A stretch of DNA of 64,000 nt from Alkalimarinus alittae (lineage in GTDB: Bacteria > Pseudomonadota > Gammaproteobacteria > Pseudomonadales > Oleiphilaceae). Every line of letters starts with the position of its first letter. Positions within the stretch are counted from its first letter, which is position 1. Location of the stretch: assembly GCF_026016465.1 (NCBI RefSeq), contig NZ_CP100390.1, positions 1,898,001-1,962,000 of the forward strand, in the 5' to 3' direction. Below, one piece after another: positions 55,544-63,245 of the stretch. Under the pieces are notes generated by a model, which did not search any database, was not told the DNA's origin, and worked only from the letters and a program-made list of their open reading frames with translations. The position numbers and the translations under genes were made by a program.

Positions 55544-56272
55544 CTATTTTTCAATGTTTCCGGCATGTAGCCCACATTCTTTATGCGTGGCTTCTTCCCA
55601 CCACCAGCGGCCTTCACGTTCATGCTGATTAGGCAACACAGGGCGAGTGCAAGGCTCGCAACCGATGCTGATATAGCCTTTCTCATGTAGTTGGTTGTAA
55701 GGTGCTTCAGACATTTTAATGTAGTTCCAAACGTCTTCGGAACTCCAATTTGCCAGTGGATTAAATTTTATAAGCTTTTTGTCTGGCGTTGAAAATGCTT
55801 CATCTATTTCTACTACAGCTACATTTGAGCGTGTTCCTGGGCTTTGATCTTTTCGTTGTCCGGTTATCCATGCATCAACGGTGGCTAGTTTTCTGCGAAG
55901 AGGTTCAATCTTTCTAATACCACAGCATTCAGAATGTCCGTCTTCGTAAAAGCTAAATAACCCTTTTGCTTTAGTGAGCGCTTGTAGTTTTTCAGGTTGT
56001 GGTGACATGGTTTCGATGTCGATATTGTAATGATTTCTGACCTGATCGATAAATCGGTATGTTTCTGGGTGTAATCGCCCAGTATCGAGCGAAAAAACCT
56101 GTAGAGGATTGGCGAGTTTGTGGGCAAGCTCAATTAGCACTACATCTTCAGCGCCGCTGAATGATACGGCAATATTGTCAAAGCTAGATAGTGCAAATTT
56201 AATGATCTCTCGGGGGGATTTAGAGCTCAGTTCTTTATTAAGTGCTTCAATGTCGTGATTAAATGATGTCAT
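55544..56272 (-). CDS. cysH: Adenylyl/phosphoadenylyl-sulfate reductase
   Basis: This 242-aa enzyme reduces activated sulfate to sulfite. The P-loop-like [13 protein letters not shown] and the catalytic KECGLH C-terminus are present. In addition it has a Cys-Cys pair in [12 protein letters not shown] and CxxC in [10 protein letters not shown], the four ligands of a [4Fe-4S] cluster. That marks the APS-reductase type found in Pseudomonas and plants rather than the cluster-free PAPS reductase of E. coli. It is convergent with cysB and probably activated by it. A 25-bp perfect-arm palindrome lies 38 bp upstream of its start. Confidence 0.93.
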   Translation of the reverse strand: MTSFNHDIEALNKELSSKSPREIIKFALSSFDNIAVSFSGAEDVVLIELAHKLANPLQVFSLDTGRLHPETYRFIDQVRNHYNIDIETMSPQPEKLQALTKAKGLFSFYEDGHSECCGIRKIEPLRRKLATVDAWITGQRKDQSPGTRSNVAVVEIDEAFSTPDKKLIKFNPLANWSSEDVWNYIKMSEAPYNQLHEKGYISIGCEPCTRPVLPNQHEREGRWWWEEATHKECGLHAGNIEK

Positions 56273-56309
56273 TTGGGTTCTCGGTGTCGTAATCTCGATT
56301 TTGACTGAC

Positions 56310-56334
56310 CTATATAGCGCTATACGCTATATAG
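56310..56334. promoter_or_regulatory. 25-bp palindrome upstream of cysH
   Basis: CTATATAGCG and CGCTATATAG form perfect 10-bp arms around CTATA. It sits 38 bp before the cysH ATG, in the expected promoter. The symmetry differs from known CysB sites, so a separate repressor is possible. Confidence 0.5.
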
Positions 56335-56375
56335 CCATTATGTTCTATAAATAAGAGCTTATCAGATAGCGAGTT

Positions 56376-56405
56376 AGAATAAAAAAGAATAAAAAAGAAT
56401 AAATT
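56376..56405. repeat. Short 10-bp tandem repeat
   Basis: AGAATAAAAA occurs about three times in a row (the last copy ends TT) in the gap between cysH and thrH. It is simple AT-rich sequence and probably of no special function. Confidence 0.6.
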
Positions 56406-56531
56406 AATAGCTATACAGTATGTTAAATCAATAGTCAGTTTAATGAGGGCTTGCCACTCAATTATATTTCTATATTATTGTCGCCTCGAAACAAACTAAA
56501 ACTATTTAATAAGTAACATTTGGAGTCTATC

Positions 56532-57143
56532 GTGGAACTGGCTTGCCTTGATTTAGAAGGGGTTTTAATCCCTGAGATTTGGATCGCTTTTGCAGAAAAA
56601 ACCGGTATTGAAGAGTTAAAGGCAACAACACGCGATATTCCAGATTACGACGTATTGATGAAGCAGCGTCTTCGTATTCTTGATGAGCATGGTTACGGTT
56701 TGCCCGCCATACAAGAGGTTATCGGTGAGTTGGACCCTATCCCTGGCGCTAAAGAATTCTTAGATTGGTTACGTACTAAGTATCAAGTAGTGATTTTGTC
56801 TGATACGTTTTATGAGTTCGCTATGCCGTTGATGGCGAAGCTGGGCTTCCCCGCACTGCTTTGTCACAAGCTAGAGGTGAATGAAGAAGGGCGGATTACA
56901 AATTACTTATTGAGACAGCGTGATCCAAAGCGTCAATCAGTTAGAGCATTTCAGTTACTTAACTATCGTGTTGTAGCGGCGGGTGACTCATACAACGACA
57001 CCACCATGCTTAAACAGGCTGAGGCAGGTATTTTGTTCAAGTCTCCGCAGAACGTTATTGATGAATTTCCGCAGTTTCCTGCTGTGCATGAATATGAAGA
57101 ACTAAAAGCAGAGTTTATTAAAGCCAGCTTAGTACATAACTAA
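56532..57143 (+). CDS. thrH: Phosphoserine phosphatase / homoserine phosphotransferase ThrH
   Basis: This HAD-family enzyme, described in Pseudomonas, can move phosphate from phosphoserine to homoserine and also act as a phosphoserine phosphatase. The 203-aa protein starts with GTG at 56532 (GGAG six bases upstream), giving MELACLDLEGVLIPEIWIAF as in P. aeruginosa ThrH; the TTG at 56520 is an alternative. Motifs: nucleophile in LDLEGV, the long conserved ATTRDIPDYDVLMKQRLRIL, then ILSDTFYEF and AAGDSYNDTTML. It is convergent with pabB, with a strong hairpin between them. Confidence 0.93.
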   Translation: MELACLDLEGVLIPEIWIAFAEKTGIEELKATTRDIPDYDVLMKQRLRILDEHGYGLPAIQEVIGELDPIPGAKEFLDWLRTKYQVVILSDTFYEFAMPLMAKLGFPALLCHKLEVNEEGRITNYLLRQRDPKRQSVRAFQLLNYRVVAAGDSYNDTTMLKQAEAGILFKSPQNVIDEFPQFPAVHEYEELKAEFIKASLVHN

Positions 57144-57159
57144 ACACTTTTCTGTTTTG

Positions 57160-57195
57160 AAGGGTAAGTCGCGTGAAACCATGCGGCTTACCCTT
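57160..57195. terminator. Hairpin between convergent thrH and pabB
   Basis: AAGGGTAAGTCGC pairs with GCGGCTTACCCTT (13 bp, one G-T pair) around a 10-base loop. T-tracts are short on both sides, but the position between convergent genes fits a shared terminator. Confidence 0.75.
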
Positions 57196-57207
57196 ACATC
57201 ATAACGG

Positions 57208-58608
57208 TTAACTTAGTCCGCTCATTTTTTCCAGTTCATCCATTAGGTTCTTAACCTTAGTGATGGACTCTTGATATTCATCTTCGCAATTAGAGTCGGC
57301 CACAATACCTCCGCCACCCCAGCAGTAAACATTATCATCCTTGCATAGTAGTGTGCGGATACATATGTTGCTGTCAAAGCGACCATCAAAACCGGCATAA
57401 AAAATAGACCCGCAGTAAATGCTTCGCCGGGTAGGCTCAAGTTCTTCAATAATTTCCATTGCTCTAATTTTGGGGGCGCCCGTAATTGAACCGCCAGGGA
57501 ATGCTTGTTTAAAAACTTCTAGTGCTGAGGTAGATTCTGGCTTTTGCCCTGTTATCGTACTCACGAGGTGATGTACATTGGGGTATGTTTCTATTTTAAA
57601 GAGGTCTGGCACTTTTACGCTACCTGGAATGCAGGTTCTATTAAGATCATTTCTTAATAGGTCAACAATCATGAGGTTCTCGGCGCGATCTTTCGTGCTA
57701 TTTTGCAAGGTGTTAATGTGTTCTTCGTCCTTCTCTTTGTTTAAATCTCTTGGTCGAGTCCCTTTTATAGGCTTAGTTTGAACATTGTTACCGTCAACAT
57801 TAATGAAGCGTTCAGGAGATAGACACAGGATTTGGTGGTCATCAAACTGCAGGTAAGCTGAGTAGGGCGTATTTATTTTATTATTAAGCCATGTGTAAGC
57901 TATCAAAGGGCTGCCCGCATACTCAGCTTGATGTCTATGGGCGTAATTAATTTGGTAGCAATCCCCCTCTGATATATAACGGCTTATTTGTGCAAATGCA
58001 TTTTGGTATGTGTTAAAAGGCTCGTTCTGTTTAAAGGGGGTCTTTAAGTAGAATACACTCTGTTGAGGTTGGGGGTTACTTAGTGCTTCAAGTACTGAAT
58101 ATTTAACCGATTGAGGGCAGCTATCGGCAAACAGTAGGTAGGTTGTGTGAGTTTGTTTATCGTTGATTAAATTCCAGTGGTAAATCCCGCCGCATAAATC
58201 TGGGAGGTGGGTGTCATTAATCGTCGCTTCAGGAAGTGTCTCAAGTAATTTGCCATAGTCATAACTGGCATAACCAATGAACCCCAGCATTACAGGTAAG
58301 TGATTAAGTTTTTCAGGTGTTAGTAAAAGCGCGGGAGAGCCGATTTTATTGAGGTGCTTATCTAGCCATTCAAGACCTGACGGCATTTTGCTAGCTGAGG
58401 TTGTTTCATTTGTTGTAATCGATAATTGATTATTGTGTTCGCGCAGCTGGTGCGACGGTGCTGCAGACATAATATCGTAGCGTACGGATGTTTCAGGTTG
58501 ATTCCACGTGCCAGATAGGCAAACAGCCCCCCCTAGTTTCTCAAGTAAGCCAATGGCTGTGTCTATGGGAATGTAGTGTGAATGTTCGGTAACACTTATC
58601 TGTGGCAT
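57208..58608 (-). CDS. pabB: Aminodeoxychorismate synthase component I
   Basis: This 466-aa enzyme turns chorismate and ammonia into aminodeoxychorismate for folate synthesis. Chorismate-binding motifs are YQINYAHRHQAEY, then VQTKPIKGTRPRDL with the active-site lysine, LMIVDLLRNDLNRTCIPGSV and PGGSITGAPKIRAMEIIEEL, ending CWGGGGIVADSNCEDEYQE. The KPIKG form with lysine distinguishes PabB from anthranilate synthase TrpE. It is a single gene; the upstream region holds a 16-bp perfect palindrome shared with the next, divergent gene. Confidence 0.93.
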   Translation of the reverse strand: MPQISVTEHSHYIPIDTAIGLLEKLGGAVCLSGTWNQPETSVRYDIMSAAPSHQLREHNNQLSITTNETTSASKMPSGLEWLDKHLNKIGSPALLLTPEKLNHLPVMLGFIGYASYDYGKLLETLPEATINDTHLPDLCGGIYHWNLINDKQTHTTYLLFADSCPQSVKYSVLEALSNPQPQQSVFYLKTPFKQNEPFNTYQNAFAQISRYISEGDCYQINYAHRHQAEYAGSPLIAYTWLNNKINTPYSAYLQFDDHQILCLSPERFINVDGNNVQTKPIKGTRPRDLNKEKDEEHINTLQNSTKDRAENLMIVDLLRNDLNRTCIPGSVKVPDLFKIETYPNVHHLVSTITGQKPESTSALEVFKQAFPGGSITGAPKIRAMEIIEELEPTRRSIYCGSIFYAGFDGRFDSNICIRTLLCKDDNVYCWGGGGIVADSNCEDEYQESITKVKNLMDELEKMSGLS

Positions 58609-58670
58609 GCTTAAAGGAACTTTTATTGAAAAAAACTATTTTAATTGAAAGTGTTAAATAGTGGTAGGCG

Positions 58671-58686
58671 TAACTAACGTTAGTTA
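58671..58686. promoter_or_regulatory. Perfect 16-bp palindrome between pabB and an orphan gene
   Basis: TAACTAAC followed by GTTAGTTA is a perfect palindrome of the kind many TetR-family repressors bind. It lies 62 bp upstream of pabB and 160 bp upstream of the secreted-protein gene. Its first 12 bases also occur at 7279-7290, near the cyd start. Confidence 0.45.
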
Positions 58687-58846
58687 ATGTGGGAGGAAGT
58701 GACTACTGCTGTTAAATGATAAGCGGTTAATATATTAGGTTTTTTCGGTGATCAAGTTTGCGTTTGTTTATCATTTATATTGAAACTATATTTCTAATTA
58801 CGTACATTCCTCTACTGTCTTAAACAATGATTTAAAGGTGTTGCCG

Positions 58847-59431
58847 GTGTTTATTAAAAATAACAAGCTTTTTAAAGTCACAATTGCGCTACTTCTCTCT
58901 ATCCAAATAAATGTTGTTAATGCAGAAGAGGTATTAAAATTAGAAATAACAGAGGAAACAAAAGCAACCGCATTAAATAATATGAACTATTTAATGGCAC
59001 AAAGTTTAGTGAAAGCGAAAGAAAAGCTTTCTAAAGATGGGAAGTTTTATCCATTTGGTGCTGCGCTGTTTGGTGGAGGAAAGGTTCGTTATGTATGGGC
59101 TGATGTCGGTGTTGAACCAGAGAAATTACCGTCACCTGCATTGGCTTTGCCGGCGATCAGAAAAACATTGCATGTTAATGCCGTCAATGAGCAGATAGTC
59201 GCCAGTGCTGTGTACTATATATTAGAAGATGAAAAATCAGATGGAACGATTCAAAGTAAGATTGTAGTAGAGCTTGAGCACCTTCCGGGTGTTGCTGTCG
59301 CTAGAGCTATCGAGTTCGAAACTGTAAACGGCGTGATTATGTATGGTAGGGCGGGTGAGCAAGAGTATTCACCTAAGGTGTTTTTTAAGTCTGACCTAGT
59401 GTTAGATGCTGGTTCAAAAACCGAAAAGTAG
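58847..59431 (+). CDS. Hypothetical secreted protein, 194 aa
   Basis: I do not recognise the family. A signal peptide (VTIALLLSIQINVVNAEE) suggests periplasmic or extracellular location. The mature protein has an N-terminal helix (KATALNNMNYLMAQSLVKAKEKL), then FGAALFGGGKVRYVWADVG and alternating beta segments, with the general look of a small alpha-beta domain. The GTG at 58847 with AAGG eight bases upstream is preferred over the GTG at 58838, which has no ribosome site. It precedes the tandem duplicated secreted genes, with about 60 bp before their conserved promoter block; any link is unproven. Confidence 0.7.
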   Translation: MFIKNNKLFKVTIALLLSIQINVVNAEEVLKLEITEETKATALNNMNYLMAQSLVKAKEKLSKDGKFYPFGAALFGGGKVRYVWADVGVEPEKLPSPALALPAIRKTLHVNAVNEQIVASAVYYILEDEKSDGTIQSKIVVELEHLPGVAVARAIEFETVNGVIMYGRAGEQEYSPKVFFKSDLVLDAGSKTEK

Positions 59432-59493
59432 TTTAAAAACGCTGCTTTGTTAAAAAGTGTAAAATGGTCGTTGTTTTTATTTCATTCCTTCAT

Positions 59494-59637
59494 ATTGAGT
59501 AACAAAGTGTGACTATCTTCACGGAAGTTGACCGTAAACTACGTAGAATGATTTTCAACCAAGCAGCAAAACAATAAAACGCTGAGTGGTGTTATTTCAA
59601 ATAACAAAAACAATTAAATTCTTTTAAGGAGAATAAA
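59494..59637 (+). promoter_or_regulatory. Conserved promoter/leader block, copy 1
   Basis: These 144 bp align with 61791-61938. The first 36 bases (ATTGAGTAACAAAGTG...) are identical and the rest is about 75-80% similar with small indels. It holds the inverted repeat GTTATTT-C-AAATAAC and an AAGGAG ribosome site before the ATG at 59638. It is the promoter and leader of the first A gene. Confidence 0.6.
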
Positions 59638-60738
59638 ATGAAAGGCCTGAATAAAATTGCATTAGTAACAGCAATCACTGCTATCTCTGCTGGCGCACAA
59701 GCAGAACTTAAGTCTCTTGATGATGCTGTAATGGGCGAGATGACTGGTCAAGCAGGTTTGACTATCGATTTGACTGCTAACGTAAAAGTTGGCGAAATCG
59801 CGTATAAAGATGGCGGTTTCATCTCGATGACTGGTATGGAATTAGGTGGATCTGGTATCGTTACTGGTGACACTTCTAAGACTGCATTAGATAACATCAC
59901 TATCACTGTAGACGTTGCCGGTGCTGGCGAATCAAACGGTGACTTCAAGTTCGGTCTTGAAGCACAAATCAATGACTACATCGCTGATTCTCCAGCGACT
60001 GGTTTAGCTGATCTTGCAGCACAAACTTCAGACCTTAAGCAGCAGCAAGCAATTGGTGCATACGCAGCTCACCGTGCAGGTACTTACTCAGGTACTCCTG
60101 GTGATGCAGACGTAACTTCAGTTGCACAGCTTCTTGAAACTGGCGCTGGCTTAGCTGATGGCGCAATCGCTGATGGCGATCTAGTAATCCACTTGGGTAC
60201 TACTAACGGTTACGATGCAGCTAACACTAAGTTTGACGGCGTAGATTTTGGCTTCAAGCTAGGTGAGGTTGCTCTACGTAAGAGTGATTACGTTGTAGGT
60301 TCAAGTGTTGATCCACTTGCTCCAGCAGCAGCAGCTAACACTGTTCTTGTTTCTGGTATCGCGTTGGGTGGTAAGATCGGTCCTGTTGATATCATCATCG
60401 ACGAAGATACTTCTAAGCTAGCAGTTAGTGCTTACTTCCAGGTTGAAGGTGGTGTGGCAGGAAACTCAGCCGCTAACGCTATGAAATTTGATTTCATGGA
60501 TGTTGAAATCGGTCGTTTCGCTATGAACAACAGCCGTGGTGCTAACAAGCTAGCAACAGCTGGTTACGCTCACGCAGCAGCAGTTGTATCTGCTAGCGCT
60601 AAAGGTCTGTTCATTGACGTTAAAGACTTCTCTGCAGACATGGATATGGAAGATATCTACTTAGGTGGAACTTCAATCGGTAGTGTTTACATCACTGATC
60701 TAGAAGTTACTGCTACTATGGATGTTTACGGTCACTAA
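59638..60738 (+). CDS. Secreted DUF6160-like protein A, copy 1
   Basis: This 366-aa exported protein has a signal peptide (LVTAITAISAGAQAEL) and then the motif LKSLDDAVMGEMTGQAGLTIDL, common to a family of marine gammaproteobacterial secreted proteins often labelled DUF6160 or FilF-like. The mature part is low in cysteine (none) and rich in Gly, Ala, Asp and Thr, suggesting a beta-rich fold. It ends GGTSIGSVYITDLEVTATMDVYGH. Codons look strongly biased (GGT, ACT, GAT, CTT), so high expression is likely. The protein is identical to that of the copy at 61939. Its role, surface layer, fimbria-like or adhesion, is unknown. Confidence 0.85.
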   Translation: MKGLNKIALVTAITAISAGAQAELKSLDDAVMGEMTGQAGLTIDLTANVKVGEIAYKDGGFISMTGMELGGSGIVTGDTSKTALDNITITVDVAGAGESNGDFKFGLEAQINDYIADSPATGLADLAAQTSDLKQQQAIGAYAAHRAGTYSGTPGDADVTSVAQLLETGAGLADGAIADGDLVIHLGTTNGYDAANTKFDGVDFGFKLGEVALRKSDYVVGSSVDPLAPAAAANTVLVSGIALGGKIGPVDIIIDEDTSKLAVSAYFQVEGGVAGNSAANAMKFDFMDVEIGRFAMNNSRGANKLATAGYAHAAAVVSASAKGLFIDVKDFSADMDMEDIYLGGTSIGSVYITDLEVTATMDVYGH

Positions 60739-60766
60739 GATCGTACCATCAATGGTATAAGAAGAG

Positions 60767-60793
60767 GCCACCCATATTGGGTGGCTTTTTTTT
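60767..60793 (+). terminator. Terminator after A, copy 1
   Basis: GCCACCCA pairs with TGGGTGGC around a TAT loop, followed by eight Ts. It lies 28 bp after the stop. The second copy at 63068 has nine Ts. Confidence 0.9.
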
Positions 60794-60943
60794 GATAAAA
60801 TTTAACGGATTAGTAAGTCTTTAAGGGTAAATTTTAGGGTTACTGAGCTGTTAAATGCACTGGTTGCGGGTTCTTTATTACTGTATAGGGGAGTAATGCT
60901 GTAAGGCTGCAACCATTGAGCAAGCATCAATAATAAAAGGAAT

Positions 60944-61762
60944 ATGATGATGAACTTGAATAGTAAACTATTCGTGTCGATGCTTTCTATCTTGCCTGTT
61001 GTCGCACATGCGGACATTCAACCACTTGATGATGGTATGTTGGGTGATGTGACGGGTCAGGCAGGTATATCCATTGATCTAAGTGCAAAAGTGAAAATGG
61101 GAGAGTTTCGGTACACAGATGGCGGTAGTATCGCAATAGAAAATATTCTAATTGGCGGTGCTAACAAGCAGAAGTATTTCAATATCGATTGGGGGCCAGG
61201 CTCTCACTCGGGTGATATGCTTGATGGAATTAAGCTTGATATAGACGTAGCGAATGATGGTGATTTGTGGATAGTGGCTAAGCCGTTGCCCGCTTACGGT
61301 AATTTGGTCGATTTTGGTGTGTCGACAGGCGCTTGGAGGCTCATGCAGTCTACTGGGATTAGTCACACTACCTTATTGTCGAGCCTAAGTTTTACCGGTG
61401 TTGCGTCCGAGTTAAAGATCAGAATAGATGAAGCCACGAGTGTTATTAATCTCCAGGCAGGTTTTGGTATTGATGACCTAGATGTTGAAATTGATTTCTT
61501 GGGTATCGGTATCGAAGATGCTGTTATTGCAGGCACAGGTTATATCGAGAATATGGAAGTGAGTAGTTACGGTGTATCAGATTTGATGATGCCGGTTAAC
61601 TTAAACATCTATAAAGGTAGTAAAGGGTTAAAGTTTGATGTGGTTCAGTTTGAGGCCGACATTGTTCTCCCTACTATTAATATAGGTGGCGCCTCAATAG
61701 GGTCTGTTTATGTAAATGACCTTCAGTTAAATGGTTCTTCGTTTGAAATTTATGGTCACTGA
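60944..61762 (+). CDS. Secreted DUF6160-like protein B, copy 1
   Basis: This 272-aa paralogue of protein A has a signal peptide (SMLSILPVVAHADIQ), then PLDDGMLGDVTGQAGISIDLSAKVKMGEFRYTDGG, matching A over the N-terminal motif. The two also share the C-terminal pattern GGxSIGSVYxxDL with final YGH (here GGASIGSVYVNDLQLNGSSFEIYGH). The middle is diverged and about 100 residues shorter. The ATG at 60944 has an AAAAGG site. It follows A by about 200 bp, past a strong terminator, so it may have its own promoter or be read through at low level. Function unknown. Confidence 0.8.
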   Translation: MMMNLNSKLFVSMLSILPVVAHADIQPLDDGMLGDVTGQAGISIDLSAKVKMGEFRYTDGGSIAIENILIGGANKQKYFNIDWGPGSHSGDMLDGIKLDIDVANDGDLWIVAKPLPAYGNLVDFGVSTGAWRLMQSTGISHTTLLSSLSFTGVASELKIRIDEATSVINLQAGFGIDDLDVEIDFLGIGIEDAVIAGTGYIENMEVSSYGVSDLMMPVNLNIYKGSKGLKFDVVQFEADIVLPTINIGGASIGSVYVNDLQLNGSSFEIYGH

Positions 61763-61790
61763 GCTGTAGGTTATGATTATATTATTTATC

Positions 61791-61938
61791 ATTGAGTAAC
61801 AAAGTGTGACTATCTTCACGGAAGTTAACCGTTAACTGCGTAGAATGATCATTAACCAAACGGCAAAGTAAAAACAAATCAAAAGCCGAGCGGTGTTATT
61901 TGAATAACAAAAACAATCTATATTTTAAGGAATATAAT
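61791..61938 (+). promoter_or_regulatory. Conserved promoter/leader block, copy 2
   Basis: This is the counterpart of 59494-59637, beginning with the same 36 bases and then diverging. It holds the perfect dyads AGTTAA-CCG-TTAACT and GTTATT-TG-AATAAC. The second dyad is conserved as a hairpin or operator in copy 1 although its bases differ. Confidence 0.6.
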
Positions 61939-63039
61939 ATGAAAGGCCTGAATAAAATTGCATTAGTAACAGCAATCACTGCTATCTCTGCTGGCGCACA
62001 AGCAGAACTTAAGTCTCTTGATGATGCTGTAATGGGCGAGATGACTGGTCAAGCAGGTTTGACTATCGATTTGACTGCTAACGTAAAAGTTGGCGAAATC
62101 GCGTATAAAGATGGCGGTTTCATCTCGATGACTGGTATGGAATTAGGTGGATCTGGTATCGTTACTGGTGACACTTCTAAGACTGCATTAGATAACATCA
62201 CTATCACTGTAGACGTTGCCGGTGCTGGCGAATCAAACGGTGACTTCAAGTTCGGTCTTGAAGCACAAATCAATGACTACATCGCTGATTCTCCAGCGAC
62301 TGGTTTAGCTGATCTTGCAGCACAAACTTCAGACCTTAAGCAGCAGCAAGCAATTGGTGCATACGCAGCTCACCGTGCAGGTACTTACTCAGGTACTCCT
62401 GGTGATGCAGACGTAACTTCAGTTGCACAGCTTCTTGAAACTGGCGCTGGCTTAGCTGATGGCGCAATCGCTGATGGCGATCTAGTAATCCACTTGGGTA
62501 CTACTAACGGTTACGATGCAGCTAACACTAAGTTTGACGGCGTAGATTTTGGCTTCAAGCTAGGTGAGGTTGCTCTACGTAAGAGTGATTACGTTGTAGG
62601 TTCAAGTGTTGATCCACTTGCTCCAGCAGCAGCAGCTAACACTGTTCTTGTTTCTGGTATCGCGTTGGGTGGTAAGATCGGTCCTGTTGATATCATCATC
62701 GACGAAGATACTTCTAAGCTAGCAGTTAGTGCTTACTTCCAGGTTGAAGGTGGTGTGGCAGGAAACTCAGCCGCTAACGCTATGAAATTTGATTTCATGG
62801 ATGTTGAAATCGGTCGTTTCGCTATGAACAACAGCCGTGGTGCTAACAAGCTAGCAACAGCTGGTTACGCTCACGCAGCAGCAGTTGTATCTGCTAGCGC
62901 TAAAGGTCTGTTCATTGACGTTAAAGACTTCTCTGCAGACATGGATATGGAAGATATCTACTTAGGTGGAACTTCAATCGGTAGTGTTTACATCACTGAT
63001 CTAGAAGTTACTGCTACTATGGATGTTTACGGTCACTAA
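61939..63039 (+). CDS. Secreted DUF6160-like protein A, copy 2
   Basis: The gene product is identical in all 366 residues to the copy at 59638. The nucleotide sequence also appears identical, whereas its upstream region is clearly diverged. The ATG at 61939 is correct: an in-frame TTG at 61900 would add 13 residues that have no counterpart before copy 1, and AAGG lies just before the ATG. The same features apply: signal peptide, MGEMTGQAGL motif and C-terminal GGTSIGSVY...YGH. Two identical copies point to gene dosage or to continuing gene conversion. Confidence 0.85.
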   Translation: MKGLNKIALVTAITAISAGAQAELKSLDDAVMGEMTGQAGLTIDLTANVKVGEIAYKDGGFISMTGMELGGSGIVTGDTSKTALDNITITVDVAGAGESNGDFKFGLEAQINDYIADSPATGLADLAAQTSDLKQQQAIGAYAAHRAGTYSGTPGDADVTSVAQLLETGAGLADGAIADGDLVIHLGTTNGYDAANTKFDGVDFGFKLGEVALRKSDYVVGSSVDPLAPAAAANTVLVSGIALGGKIGPVDIIIDEDTSKLAVSAYFQVEGGVAGNSAANAMKFDFMDVEIGRFAMNNSRGANKLATAGYAHAAAVVSASAKGLFIDVKDFSADMDMEDIYLGGTSIGSVYITDLEVTATMDVYGH

Positions 63040-63067
63040 GATCGTACCATCAATGGTATAAGAAGAG

Positions 63068-63095
63068 GCCACCCATATTGGGTGGCTTTTTTTTT
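63068..63095 (+). terminator. Terminator after A, copy 2
   Basis: The same GCCACCCA/TGGGTGGC hairpin as copy 1, here followed by nine Ts instead of eight. The extra T shifts the offset between the copies from 2301 to 2302 bp. Confidence 0.9.
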
Positions 63096-63245
63096 GAAAA
63101 AATTTAACGGATTAGTAAGTCTTTAAGGGTAAATTTTAGGGTTACTGAGCTGTTAAATGCACTGGTTGCGGGTTCTTTATTACTGTATAGGGGAGTAATG
63201 CTGTAAGGCTGCAACCATTGAGCAAGCATCAATAATAAAAGGAAT

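Larger units (their letters stand above)
59638..61698 (+). repeat. Tandem duplication unit, copy 1 (near-identical block)
   Basis: From the A start codon onward this block matches 61939-64000 almost perfectly. I saw three differences: T8 versus T9 in the terminator run, GAT versus GAA directly after it, and one C/T at 61669/63971. The right boundary is beyond the window. Confidence 0.9.

Noticed and set aside
56376-56405. AT-rich 10-bp tandem repeat as a replication or plasmid origin
   Set aside because: Only about three copies of simple sequence, with no initiator gene and no DnaA boxes seen nearby.
61900-61938. N-terminal extension of A copy 2 starting at a TTG
   Set aside because: The extra 13 residues are absent before copy 1, and the ribosome site and signal peptide place the start at 61939.
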